Shown: positions 18,637 to 27,610, counted from the stretch's first letter. The stretch is DNA of 33,554 bases from Flavobacteriales bacterium (GCA_015665275.1 JADFAL010000086.1:1-33554), one strand, 5' to 3'. A program made the numbers and translations. The notes: generated by a model from the sequence alone, not told the origin.

Positions 18637-19207
18637 CCGCAACAACCTCCTCTACCTCTTCAAGAAAATTGCGCAACACCTCCTTTCCTCCTGGTGTCAT
18701 AATCGATTCTGGATGAAACTGCACACCAAAACACTGTAGTTCTTTATTCTCCAATGCCATCACAATCCCTTCTTTTGAAGTCGCAGTAACCTGATAATTA
18801 CCGTCATTAGAAATCGCCCAACTGTGATACAATCCCACCTTGTACACTTGATCATTAGTAGAAAATAAGACGCCTTTTTCAACTGAAATCAATTCCTGAA
18901 CTCCGTGTTTCACCACTTTTTGGTTGAACAAAGTTCCTCCTAGTTCCACTGCCAAAGCTTGCCCCCCTAAACAAACACCCAAAATTGGAATTTTACCCAA
19001 ATACGTGCGCAGTAGAGCGTTTAGACCACCCGATTCTTCTGGTAACCCAGGACCTGGCGACAAAACGATGGCATCATAGTTCTCCTGAATTTTGTCTGGA
19101 ATTTCGTTATTATAGCAAATAGTCACATGACACTCCAACGACTCAAAGTAGTGCACCAAATTGTAGGTGAAGGAATCATAATTATCAACCAGCAGAATGC
19201 GTTTCAA
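18623..19207 (-). CDS. pabA/trpG: Anthranilate/aminodeoxychorismate synthase glutamine amidotransferase (TrpG/PabA), TTG start
   Basis: A class I glutamine amidotransferase that hydrolyses glutamine and delivers ammonia to TrpE or PabB for tryptophan or folate synthesis. From the TTG at 19207 it is 194 residues and begins MKRILLVDNYDSFTYNL, exactly the usual family N-terminus. The triad is Cys79 (GVCLGGQALA), His165 and Glu167 (VQFHPESIM); SPGPGLP is also present. The usual GVCLGHQ reads GVCLGGQ here. No ATG or GTG exists between the start of homology and the upstream region, which encodes RidA on the other strand. A promoter (19234-19267) lies just upstream of the TTG, so longer starts are excluded. 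No trpE or pabB is adjacent, so the pathway cannot be decided. Confidence 0.92.
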   Translation of the reverse strand: MKRILLVDNYDSFTYNLVHYFESLECHVTICYNNEIPDKIQENYDAIVLSPGPGLPEESGGLNALLRTYLGKIPILGVCLGGQALAVELGGTLFNQKVVKHGVQELISVEKGVLFSTNDQVYKVGLYHSWAISNDGNYQVTATSKEGIVMALENKELQCFGVQFHPESIMTPGGKEVLRNFLEEVEEVVAANVE

Positions 19208-19233
19208 TTGTCCGTTTTTTTGGTAAACTTGTA

Positions 19234-19267
19234 CAAAAATAAGGAAAGATGAAAAAGGCTTTGCAAA
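19234..19267 (-). promoter_or_regulatory. Predicted promoter of pabA/trpG (TTTG-N22-TATTTTTG), inside ridA 5' end
   Basis: On the minus strand TTTG (19267-19264) is followed after 22 nt by TATTTTTG (19241-19234). The -7 box ends 26 nt before the proposed TTG start. The -33 element lies inside the ridA coding sequence (starting at 19249), so the divergent genes share these bases. Confidence 0.6.
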
Positions 19268-19626
19268 TTCCAGGCGCTCCTGCTCCAATTGGCCCTTACA
19301 GTCAGGCAATCCTCAAGAACGGTACACTTTACGTTTCAGGTCAAATCCCAATGGATCCCATTTCGGGAACAATCATTGAAAACGATGTCGCGGCGGCTAC
19401 AAATCAGGTAATGTTAAACATTGGAGCGTTGCTTTCGGAAGCAGACATGACCTTTGAAAACGTCGTGAAATGCTCTATCTTCCTTAAAGACTTGAATGAT
19501 TTTGAAGCGGTAAATGCAATTTATGCCGAGTTTTTCCGTTCGGAACCTCCAGCGAGAGAAACGGTTCAGGTAGCTCGATTACCTAAGGATGTTTCGGTAG
19601 AAATTTCTTGTATTGCTATCCGTTAA
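19249..19626 (+). CDS. ridA: RidA family 2-iminobutanoate/2-iminopropanoate deaminase
   Basis: A 125-residue RidA/YjgF/YER057c protein, the usual family length. It hydrolyses reactive enamine/imine intermediates released by PLP enzymes such as threonine dehydratase. Landmarks are APAPIGPYSQA (10-20), LYVSGQIPMDP, the NVVKCSIFLKDLNDF helix-strand, and PPARETVQVARLP (100-112), where Arg103 is the substrate-binding arginine. VEISCIAI closes the protein. It is trimeric in known relatives. The glycosyltransferase gene begins at or just after its stop codon. A weak promoter-like TAAACTTG lies at 19224-19231. Confidence 0.95.
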   Translation: MKKALQIPGAPAPIGPYSQAILKNGTLYVSGQIPMDPISGTIIENDVAAATNQVMLNIGALLSEADMTFENVVKCSIFLKDLNDFEAVNAIYAEFFRSEPPARETVQVARLPKDVSVEISCIAIR

Positions 19627-19628
19627 AA

Positions 19629-21545
19629 TTGACCCATAATACTGCTACATATCAACTTACCGTTATCGTTGTAAATTACAACGTAGAATACTTTTTGGAC
19701 CAATGTCTACAATCAGTCAGAGACGCATCTAAAGACCTTGATATTGAAACAATTGTGGTTGATAACGCCTCCATTGATGGATCCGTAGAATTGCTTCAAA
19801 ACAAGTACAGCGATTTCCACTTAATTCTCAATGAAGTCAATGTTGGATTTTCAAAAGCAAATAATCAAGGAATTGAAATCGCCAAAGGGAAATACGTTTT
19901 ATTATTAAATCCCGATACCGTTGTCGAAGAATCTAGCTTCAAAAAAGTTATCGACTATATGGATGCACATCCTGAAGCTGGAGGAATGGGGGTTCGAATG
20001 ATCGACGGGAGAGGTAACTTTCTTCCAGAATCGAAACGTGGACTACCGAAACCGATGGTAGCCTTCTACAAAATCTTCGGGCTTTCCAAAATCTTCCCGA
20101 GATCGAAACGATTTGGACAGTACCACCTAGGCCATCTATCTGAATTCGAAACTGCGGAAATCGATATACTTAGTGGGGCGTTTATGCTAATGCGCAAAGA
20201 AGCGCTAGACAAAGTAGGAGCTTTGGACGAATCTTTCTTTATGTACGGCGAAGACATTGATTTATCGTATCGCATTCAAAAAGGAGGCTACAAAAACATT
20301 TACTTCCCCGAAACAACCATCATCCATTACAAAGGAGAAAGCACCAAGAAGAGTTCGGTCAATTATGTCTTCGTTTTTTACCGCGCGATGGTCATTTTTG
20401 CCAAGAAACACTTTTCAGGAAACAATGCCTGGCTTTTTTCTTTCCTGATCAATATGGCCATCTATTTCCGGGCATCGCTGGCAATCACCACACGACTGAT
20501 AAAAACTTTATTCCTCCCCGTATTTGATCTCGCCTGTCTCGTTTTGGGATTGTTTGCACTTACCAATTACTGGAGCATGTCGAATATCCTTTTCCCTGAA
20601 GAACTCATTCGCTACTCCATTCCCGCTTATGGATTTACCTGGGTGGCGGTCGTTTATTTTAATGGGGGATATGATAGACCGATCAAATTGTTCAAATTTC
20701 TGAAAGGAACGATACTGGGAACACTACCCATTCTCATTGCCTATGCGATTCTTCCTAAATCGTTGCAATTCTCCAGGCTATTCATATTCATTGGTGCAGC
20801 ATGGGTACTAACGTACTATTTCATTTCTAGAATCTACTTCCATTTTGCTTTCCCGAGATGGTTCCGGCTACGAAATACAGCAAAGAAAAATTTCGCGGTC
20901 TATGGAAGTACTCCTGAATTTGAGCGCATCGCTCAATTACTGACTCAAACCCAAGCGAATATTGGTGAAATTACAGCCATTTCCAAAGATGACCTTTCGG
21001 ATGACGCCTTTAATTTCGACGAGTTGATCTTCTCGGCGAAGGATATAAAAAACGAAGAAATCATTGCCTTGATGTCGAGATTAAAATCTAATTCCCTTGA
21101 TTTTAAAATCGCCTCGGAATCCAACGATCTTTTGATTGGAAGTAATTCAATTGACACAGCGGGAGACCTCTATATCTTAAATCTAAATGCACTGATAAGC
21201 AGTGAGAACAAACGTAAGAAGCGATTGTTCGATCTCTTGGCATCGTCGTGCATGATACTTAGTCTACCGGTTGCAATATTCTTGTTCAAAGACAAATCTG
21301 CATTCACACGGAATGTATTTTCAGTGTTCGTTGGCAAAAAATCATTCATTGGCTTTTCGGAAGAACTTTCTCTCAAGGATGTGCGATTACCGAGAGTTAA
21401 AAAGGGCATCCTTACCCCTGATGATGGCTTTGAATTTCAAGATGAGGGAATTACAGAAAAACTCAACCTTCTGTACGCCCGTGATTACTCAATGCGCAAG
21501 GACTTTTCCATAGTATGGAAGGCATGGCGCAAATTAGATCAGTAA
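19629..21545 (+). CDS. GT2 glycosyltransferase fused to membrane and degenerate sugar-transferase module
   Basis: About 638 residues from a TTG start at 19629; an earlier TTG at 19608 overlaps ridA, and no ATG lies before the conserved TVIVVNYN. Residue numbers count from 19608. The GT2 domain (about 17-265) has VVDNASIDGS, NVGFSKANNQG, LLNPDTVV and SGAFMLMRKEALDKVGALDESFFMYGEDIDLSYR, typical of rhamnosyl-type enzymes. Several membrane segments follow (about 275-410), with GGYDRPIKLFKFLKGTILGTL similar to the loop of WcaJ-type transferases. A nucleotide-binding-like region (425-530) comes next. The tail KRKKRLFDLLASS..VGKKSFIGF..LLYARDYSMRKDFSIVW resembles both ends of a bacterial sugar transferase, but the catalytic core between them is missing. 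Probably makes surface polysaccharide at the inner membrane. Confidence 0.85.
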   Translation: MTHNTATYQLTVIVVNYNVEYFLDQCLQSVRDASKDLDIETIVVDNASIDGSVELLQNKYSDFHLILNEVNVGFSKANNQGIEIAKGKYVLLLNPDTVVEESSFKKVIDYMDAHPEAGGMGVRMIDGRGNFLPESKRGLPKPMVAFYKIFGLSKIFPRSKRFGQYHLGHLSEFETAEIDILSGAFMLMRKEALDKVGALDESFFMYGEDIDLSYRIQKGGYKNIYFPETTIIHYKGESTKKSSVNYVFVFYRAMVIFAKKHFSGNNAWLFSFLINMAIYFRASLAITTRLIKTLFLPVFDLACLVLGLFALTNYWSMSNILFPEELIRYSIPAYGFTWVAVVYFNGGYDRPIKLFKFLKGTILGTLPILIAYAILPKSLQFSRLFIFIGAAWVLTYYFISRIYFHFAFPRWFRLRNTAKKNFAVYGSTPEFERIAQLLTQTQANIGEITAISKDDLSDDAFNFDELIFSAKDIKNEEIIALMSRLKSNSLDFKIASESNDLLIGSNSIDTAGDLYILNLNALISSENKRKKRLFDLLASSCMILSLPVAIFLFKDKSAFTRNVFSVFVGKKSFIGFSEELSLKDVRLPRVKKGILTPDDGFEFQDEGITEKLNLLYARDYSMRKDFSIVWKAWRKLDQ

Positions 21546-21560
21546 AACACCTCTCAGCCA

Positions 21561-21590
21561 TTGACTAAAAAGAAATTTCGGTTATTTTTG
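21561..21590 (+). promoter_or_regulatory. Predicted promoter of the E2 gene (TTG-N19-TATTTTTG)
   Basis: TTG (21561-21563) and TATTTTTG (21583-21590) are 19 nt apart, the ideal Bacteroidetes -33/-7 geometry. The box ends 30 nt before the ATG at 21621. The in-frame TTG at 21561 is therefore part of the promoter, not a start codon. Confidence 0.7.
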
Positions 21591-21620
21591 TACTCAGAAA
21601 TTTCAACATTACAAGATTAT

Positions 21621-23003
21621 ATGGCGCAAATTGAAATCCGCCTTCCTAAAATGGGAGAAAGTGTTACTGAAGCAACGATCACGAATTGGTTAAAAGAAGT
21701 TGGTGATACCATCGAAATGGACGAACCTCTAGTGGAGGTGGCTACAGATAAGGTGGACAACGAACTACCTTCAGAAGCTGAAGGAGTTTTGGTAAAGCAA
21801 TTGTTTCAAAAGGATGAGGTTGCGCAAGTAGGTGATGTTATCGCTATTATCTCAACAGATGGAGACGCACCGGCGGATGACTCTTCTGCTCCAGCAGCAG
21901 AAAAGGAAACAGTCGCAGCACCGGTTGCAGCTGTAGCTGAATCAATTACTGCAGATGTTGCAACAATGACTGCCTCCGTAAACGGAAACGGCGCTGTTGC
22001 GAAAACAGGACCTAGTGGAAAATTCTACTCACCACTTGTTCGAAGCATTGCAGAGAAAGAAGGTGTTTCTATGTCTGAATTGGAAACAATTTCGGGTTCT
22101 GGACAAAACGGCCGCGTTACGAAAAAAGATATCTTAGGCTACATTGGTGGAGATCGTTCAGCAGCAACGGTTACTGCACCTGCAGCGACAACAACAGTTG
22201 CTCCGGAAACCATTCCAGCACCAAAAGCAACTCCTGCGCCAGCAGCAGCAGGATTCCTTGCTAACATTAAGGAACCAGTAGTTACACCAGGACCAGATGA
22301 TGAAATCATGGAAATGGACCGCATGCGTAAGCTGATCGCAGACCATATGGTGATGTCAACACATGTTTCTCCACACGTTACTAGCTATGTTGAAGCAGAC
22401 GTAACGAACATTTTCAACTGGAGAAAGAAAGTGAAGAAAGGTTTCATGGAACGTGAAGGAGAAAATATCACGTTTACGCCAATCTTCATGGAAGCTGTAG
22501 TAAAAGCAATCAAAGACTTCCCAATGATCAACGTATCTGTATCAGGGAATCAAATAATCAAACGAAAGCATATTAATGTTGGAATGGCTACTGCCCTACC
22601 TTCAGGAAACCTAATTGTTCCAGTAATTAAAGATGCCGATCGTTTGAATCTTACAGGATTGACTAAAGCGGTTAACGAAATGGCGAATAACGCCCGAAAT
22701 AACAACTTAAAACCGGAAGACATCCAAGGAGGTACCTACACTGTAACCAATGTTGGAACTTTCGGAAACGTGATGGGTACTCCTATCATTAATCAACCAC
22801 AAGTGGCGATTTTAGCGCTTGGTGCAATTCGCAAGGTGCCAGCGGTTATTGAAACTCCTGATGGAGATTTCATCGGAATCCGCCACAAAATGTTCTTATC
22901 TCACTCATACGATCATCGTGTGGTAGATGGTGCACTTGGAGGACAGTTTGTCCGTCGTGTTGCTGATTATTTGGAGCAATTCGACCCAGAGCGTGAACTA
23001 TAA
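21621..23003 (+). CDS. Dihydrolipoamide acyltransferase (2-oxo acid dehydrogenase E2)
   Basis: The lipoate-bearing E2 core of a 2-oxo acid dehydrogenase complex; 460 residues from ATG 21621. One N-terminal lipoyl domain has the modified lysine in VATDKVDNE (Lys44). An Ala/Pro linker leads to the E1/E3-binding domain (about 136-175, YSPLVRSIAEKEGVSM and SGSGQNGRVTKKDIL). A second Ala/Pro linker precedes the acyltransferase domain (about 228-460), with DHRVVDGALGGQF giving His432 and Asp436. The single lipoyl domain and overall pattern suit a branched-chain or general 2-oxo acid E2 rather than the PdhC partner of the pdhA gene at the left edge. No E1 or E3 gene is adjacent, so the substrate is unsure. 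The PorE-like gene follows after 17 bp. Confidence 0.9.
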   Translation: MAQIEIRLPKMGESVTEATITNWLKEVGDTIEMDEPLVEVATDKVDNELPSEAEGVLVKQLFQKDEVAQVGDVIAIISTDGDAPADDSSAPAAEKETVAAPVAAVAESITADVATMTASVNGNGAVAKTGPSGKFYSPLVRSIAEKEGVSMSELETISGSGQNGRVTKKDILGYIGGDRSAATVTAPAATTTVAPETIPAPKATPAPAAAGFLANIKEPVVTPGPDDEIMEMDRMRKLIADHMVMSTHVSPHVTSYVEADVTNIFNWRKKVKKGFMEREGENITFTPIFMEAVVKAIKDFPMINVSVSGNQIIKRKHINVGMATALPSGNLIVPVIKDADRLNLTGLTKAVNEMANNARNNNLKPEDIQGGTYTVTNVGTFGNVMGTPIINQPQVAILALGAIRKVPAVIETPDGDFIGIRHKMFLSHSYDHRVVDGALGGQFVRRVADYLEQFDPEREL

Positions 23004-23020
23004 ACACTAACAACTCACTT

Positions 23021-25327
23021 ATGAAAAAGCTACTTCTAGTGCTTTTGATCTTGCCTTTATCAACTTTCGCCCAAATGACGGATGCAGAAGTTAAAGCATT
23101 GGCAAAGAATGGTTCTGAAGACGAATTGGTGCTACGAAGCTCCGAAATGATTCAGCAGAACTTTTTGTATCACGCTGGTATTCTTGTAGATCGGTTACTC
23201 GAAATTAAGCCGCAAAGTGCCAACTACAACTACCGTAAAGGATTTATAGTGTATACGGCAGATACGGATTTCCCAACTGCAATCACACATTTTCAGAAAG
23301 CAGTGGTAGAGGTTAAGAAAAACTACGATCCATACACAACCAAAGAAACAGGTGCTCCGTTTGACGCATACTACTATTTGGCAAAGTGTTACCATTTGGA
23401 TGAGCAGTTGGATCAATCCGAGAATTACTACAAATTGTTCCTTGAGAATACCACGAAAAAGTCACGTCTTTTAGACCTTTCTGAACTTGGACTGGAACAA
23501 TTAGTTGTAGCACGTCGTGAAATGGCAAGTCCTAAAAGTGCAATTGTTAAGAACGTAGGAAATGCTGTAAATGGACCGGAAGCAGACTACGCTCCAGTGG
23601 TTTCATTGGATGGTAACTCCCTGTACTTCACTTCTCGTCGTCAATGGAACGGCGTGGAAAACGGAAAGTTCCGTGATCCGATGTTGTATGACCTTCCGGA
23701 AGATATTTTTGTTTCTTTCGCTGACTTTGATGGCGAATGGACAGCGCCCCTGCGTTTAGAGTTTTGTGTCGATTCATTGAATGAAGCCACCATTGGTGTA
23801 AGTGCCGATGAGCGTCGCATCTTTGTATACGAAGACCGCTCTGGTGGTGGTGATATCTACTATTCAGACATTCTAGACAACGGTCATTTCGATGACATGC
23901 AGAAGTTGCGTTACAACGAACTGAACTCAGATTACTGGGAAACACACTGTACAATGACACCTGACGGGCAATACTTGTATTTTGCTTCGGATCGTCCGGG
24001 AGGTTATGGTGGTCGTGATATTTATCGATTGACGCGCTTACCAAATGGAGAATGGAGTAAGGCTCAGAACATGGGACCCGAAATCAACACGCCGTACGAC
24101 GAAGACTCTCCGTTTATTGCTGTAAACAATAAAACCTTGTACTATGCTAGTAACGGTCCTGAAAGTATGGGAGGATTTGACGTATTTGTAACTTTCCGTG
24201 ATGCTGACAACAATTGGTCTGAGCCTGCAAACATGGGATTCCCGATCAACTCGACGGGAGACGACATATATTATACCACCACTGTTGACGGATTGCGTGG
24301 ATACCTATCCTCTTTCCGTAAAAACGGATACGGAGAGAAAGACATTTATGAAATTCAGAACGATTACCTTGGAAACAGACCAATTAGTTCATTGCTTGGG
24401 CAGTTTGTAATGTTGGACGGATCTCCGTTACCAAATGATCTGGATGTAAAGGTGCTTTGCACTAACTGTGAATTGGAAAGTGACAAATTGTTCCATCCGC
24501 GTGTGAAAAACGAAGGGCGCTTCTTCGCTCCATTAAAACGATGTAAAGATTACACTCTTGAGTTTTACCAAGGTGGTGATTTAGTGGAAACAAAAAACTT
24601 CGTTACACTGTGTAATAACGAAAACGAGGAAATCGAAAAAGTGCATTACTTAGACAACTACGTTTTGGATGCCACAGTTGCTGACGTAAAAACATTGGAG
24701 AATCTTCCAGGATCAAAAGTGATCATCTACGAAGCGGGCACTAAAAACGAACTCTTCTCATTCGATACAGATGGTTCTGGTAAATTCCCAAAAGATTTGA
24801 TTGCAGATAACCTACCGGGAGATCGCTTGTCATGGGACATTCATATCGAAAAAGACGACTACATTGTTCAAACCTTCGTATTAGACACCACGCTTGGTGT
24901 TTGGGGTAGCTTGAAGTTGGATTACCTATTAAACAAGTTAGAAGTTGGAACAGACATTGGCGCCATCTTTGACTTGAATCCGATCTACTTTGATTTGAAC
25001 AAATCGGACATCCGTCCAGATGCTGCAATCGAACTTGATAAGATTGTTGAGATCATGAACGAGAATCCGGAGATTAAGATTGAATTAGGTTCTCACACTG
25101 ACTGTCGTGCGTCGAAATCGTATAATAAACGTCTATCTTCTAGACGTGCGGTCTCTTCTGCCAACTATATTAAAAGCAAAATTTCTGATCCTTCTCGTAT
25201 TTATGGTAAAGGGTATGGAGAGTCCAAATTGGTAAATGATTGTGGATGTGAAGGCAATGTAGTTTCAGATTGTTCGGAAGAAGAGCATCAAGCCAATCGT
25301 CGAACTGAATTTAAAATTGTCAAGTAA
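23021..25327 (+). CDS. PorE-like T9SS protein: TPR, PD40 propeller, CRD-like and OmpA domains
   Basis: A 768-residue exported protein with a signal peptide (about 1-17, ending STFAQ). TPR-like helices (about 25-170, NYNYRKGF, AYYYLAKCYHLDEQLDQSENYYKLF) are followed by a PD40/WD40-like propeller (about 185-470). Blades include YAPVVSLDGNSLYFTSRR, TMTPDGQYLYFASDRPGGYGGRDIY and DEDSPFIAVNNKTLYYASNG. A beta-sandwich, carboxypeptidase-regulatory-like stretch is next. The OmpA domain from about 650 has YFDLNKSDIRP, GSHTDCRASKSYN and LSSRRAVSS. The domain order matches P. gingivalis PorE, a T9SS component that holds the machine to peptidoglycan. The Asp of SHTD and the Arg of SSRRA, needed for peptidoglycan binding, are present. 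Cys pairs near the end (DCGCEGN..DCS) may form disulfides. Confidence 0.85.
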   Translation: MKKLLLVLLILPLSTFAQMTDAEVKALAKNGSEDELVLRSSEMIQQNFLYHAGILVDRLLEIKPQSANYNYRKGFIVYTADTDFPTAITHFQKAVVEVKKNYDPYTTKETGAPFDAYYYLAKCYHLDEQLDQSENYYKLFLENTTKKSRLLDLSELGLEQLVVARREMASPKSAIVKNVGNAVNGPEADYAPVVSLDGNSLYFTSRRQWNGVENGKFRDPMLYDLPEDIFVSFADFDGEWTAPLRLEFCVDSLNEATIGVSADERRIFVYEDRSGGGDIYYSDILDNGHFDDMQKLRYNELNSDYWETHCTMTPDGQYLYFASDRPGGYGGRDIYRLTRLPNGEWSKAQNMGPEINTPYDEDSPFIAVNNKTLYYASNGPESMGGFDVFVTFRDADNNWSEPANMGFPINSTGDDIYYTTTVDGLRGYLSSFRKNGYGEKDIYEIQNDYLGNRPISSLLGQFVMLDGSPLPNDLDVKVLCTNCELESDKLFHPRVKNEGRFFAPLKRCKDYTLEFYQGGDLVETKNFVTLCNNENEEIEKVHYLDNYVLDATVADVKTLENLPGSKVIIYEAGTKNELFSFDTDGSGKFPKDLIADNLPGDRLSWDIHIEKDDYIVQTFVLDTTLGVWGSLKLDYLLNKLEVGTDIGAIFDLNPIYFDLNKSDIRPDAAIELDKIVEIMNENPEIKIELGSHTDCRASKSYNKRLSSRRAVSSANYIKSKISDPSRIYGKGYGESKLVNDCGCEGNVVSDCSEEEHQANRRTEFKIVK

Positions 25328-25453
25328 AGTGCAAAAGTCATTTGGCTTTCAGGATATTAAAAACGCAATGTGGGAAAATACTCGTACAAATAATTTGCGA
25401 AAAGTACACAGATTACGTAACATTACACATCCAACACCGTATCAACCAGAATA

Positions 25454-27586
25454 ATGAAAGTAAAATTACACCTTATGGGCTTAAGAAGAGTTGTATTCTC
25501 CGCGGTAGCCGTACTATCTACTACAATCACTTTCGGACAAAGACCGGGTGAGCCACTAACTGAACAAGAGGTACGTGACATCGCTTCGACTGGCAAAGAA
25601 TCAGAAATTGTAATGCAAAACTCCACTCTTATGCAGGAGGGATATTTGTATTACTCTGAAATTCTTGCGGATCGTTTGTTAGAACTTAATCCTCAAAATC
25701 CGAATTACAATTACCGTAAAGGATTCTTGATTTTAGAAATTCGTAAAGATTATGCTGGAGCAATTCCTTTGTTCCAAAAAGCTGTTACGGATATCGATCA
25801 AAATTTTGATATGTACTCTCATAGAGAAACAAGCTCGCCCCCTGATGCTTTTTTCCACCTTGCGACATGTTACCATTTAAATGAAGATATCGACAAGGCA
25901 ATTGAAAATTATAACAAGTTCAAAGAAGTATCTCGTCAGAAATCGGAGTTAGGGCCGGTTGCAGACCTTCGATTGAAGCAATGTGAAGAGGCAAAACGTC
26001 AAATGGCGTCTCCTGTGAATGTTACATTGAAAAACATGGGGGCTCAGATCAATACGAAATATCCGGAATACTCCCCTGTAGTATCATTGGATGGTTCTGC
26101 TTTGTACTTCACTGCTCGTAAGCCTTGGGATAACGGAGAAACGGAAAATTTCCGTGACTTGGCGACGAATCAGTACCCAGAGGATATTTATGTTAGTTAC
26201 CTTGATTTTGATTCTACATGGACAAAACCAGAGAAATTAGCTTTCTGTATTGACGAGCGCAACGAAGCATCTATTTCCATGAGTGGAGATGAGCGTAAAA
26301 TTTACCTTTACCTAGATACGGTTGGTAATGGAGACATTTTTACGACTGACTTTTACCATGCTAAATTCAATGAGATCGAACCATTGGATATGAAGAAAGT
26401 GAATTCCGACGATTGGGAATCGCACTGTATGATGTCGCACAATAAGCGTCGTTTCTTCTTCGTTTCGGATCGTCCAGAAGGATTTGGCGGTCGTGACATC
26501 TATGTAATGGAGCGAAAGAAAAATGGAAAATGGACGAAGCCTAAGAACCTAGGACCTGGTATTAACACGCCAAACGACGAGGATTCTCCATTCATTGCTA
26601 TTGACAACAGAACATTGTATTTCGCCTCTAACGGTGAAAAAAGTATTGGTGGATTTGACATTTTCAAAAGCGAGATGCAAGACGATAGTTCTTGGGTTGA
26701 ATCATCAAATCTTGGATATCCATTCAACTCAACAAACGATGATATCTTCTATACCACTACTCTAGACGGTCGTCGTGGATACATGACATCTTACCGTAAA
26801 GATGGTAAAGGAGAGAAAGATATCTATGAGATCTTCAACGATTATCTTGGAGTTAAAGATATCGCAGTATTAAAGGGATTAATCAAAACAGTTGATGATA
26901 AGCCAATTCCAGAAGATTTCGCAATCAACGTGAAATTGGTTTGTTTGAACTGTGATGAGCAAGAAGAAAGACAAGTTTTCCCACGTTTTCGTGACGGTGT
27001 GTTCATGACTGGATTACAACCGTGTAAAAACTACCGCTTAGAGTACACCAACCTTTCGGATAGCGTTAGTATGGGGCAAGACGAGTTCTCAACGGAATGC
27101 AAGACGAACTATCAAGAAATCTACCGTGAGTTATTGCTCGACGTTGATAAGCGTACGATCATCATGATTGAAGACACAATTGACATTGATACGGTAATTG
27201 CTGGTGGATTCCCAGATCTTGAATTCATGCACTACTTCGCATACAACAAGAACAAATTGTCTGTGAAGAAAGGTGACTTGAAGAAATTCGTGAAAGATGT
27301 AGAAGCTCAATTGGAAGAAGGACGTGAGTCTGTTACTGTTTCGATCTTCTCATCGGCATCAAAAGTACCAACGAAAACATATGGTACCAACGATAAACTT
27401 GCGAAGATTCGTGCAGAGAACATGAAATACGACCTTGTGGCTTACTTCGAGCAATTCGAAGAATACAAAGGAAAAGTGAACATTGTGATTGTTACTTCTA
27501 AAGTATCCGGTCCGGCATACGACAAAGACGCTGCGAATAAGGAGAAATATTTCCCTTATCAGTACGTAGGATTGAAAACTGAATAA
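25454..27586 (+). CDS. PorE paralogue with diverged C-terminal OmpA-like domain
   Basis: A 710-residue exported paralogue of the preceding gene, colinear over the TPR and propeller parts. Shared phrases include NYNYRKGF, ATCYHLNEDIDKAIENYNKF, YSPVVSLDGSALYFTARKPW, GGRDIYVMERKKNGKW, DEDSPFIAIDNRTLYFASNG and DDIFYTTTLDGRRGYMTSYRKDGKGEKDIYEIFNDYLG. The C-terminal part (from about 591, FMHYFAYNKNKLSV) keeps the OmpA outline, including an LAKIRAENM helix like LSxxRA. It lacks the GHTD loop: the equivalent place reads SIFSSASKVP, so the peptidoglycan-binding Asp is gone. The signal peptide may begin at Met1 or Met8. A 126-bp gap separates the two genes, and a terminator follows. Probably envelope or T9SS related; its partner is unknown. 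Confidence 0.8.
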   Translation: MKVKLHLMGLRRVVFSAVAVLSTTITFGQRPGEPLTEQEVRDIASTGKESEIVMQNSTLMQEGYLYYSEILADRLLELNPQNPNYNYRKGFLILEIRKDYAGAIPLFQKAVTDIDQNFDMYSHRETSSPPDAFFHLATCYHLNEDIDKAIENYNKFKEVSRQKSELGPVADLRLKQCEEAKRQMASPVNVTLKNMGAQINTKYPEYSPVVSLDGSALYFTARKPWDNGETENFRDLATNQYPEDIYVSYLDFDSTWTKPEKLAFCIDERNEASISMSGDERKIYLYLDTVGNGDIFTTDFYHAKFNEIEPLDMKKVNSDDWESHCMMSHNKRRFFFVSDRPEGFGGRDIYVMERKKNGKWTKPKNLGPGINTPNDEDSPFIAIDNRTLYFASNGEKSIGGFDIFKSEMQDDSSWVESSNLGYPFNSTNDDIFYTTTLDGRRGYMTSYRKDGKGEKDIYEIFNDYLGVKDIAVLKGLIKTVDDKPIPEDFAINVKLVCLNCDEQEERQVFPRFRDGVFMTGLQPCKNYRLEYTNLSDSVSMGQDEFSTECKTNYQEIYRELLLDVDKRTIIMIEDTIDIDTVIAGGFPDLEFMHYFAYNKNKLSVKKGDLKKFVKDVEAQLEEGRESVTVSIFSSASKVPTKTYGTNDKLAKIRAENMKYDLVAYFEQFEEYKGKVNIVIVTSKVSGPAYDKDAANKEKYFPYQYVGLKTE

Positions 27587-27610
27587 GTAAAAGATCATCA
27601 TCATACTTGA

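Noticed and set aside
19208-19309. 34-residue N-terminal extension of the TrpG/PabA protein
   Set aside because: It lies upstream of or inside the predicted promoter, is antisense to ridA, and shows no family similarity.
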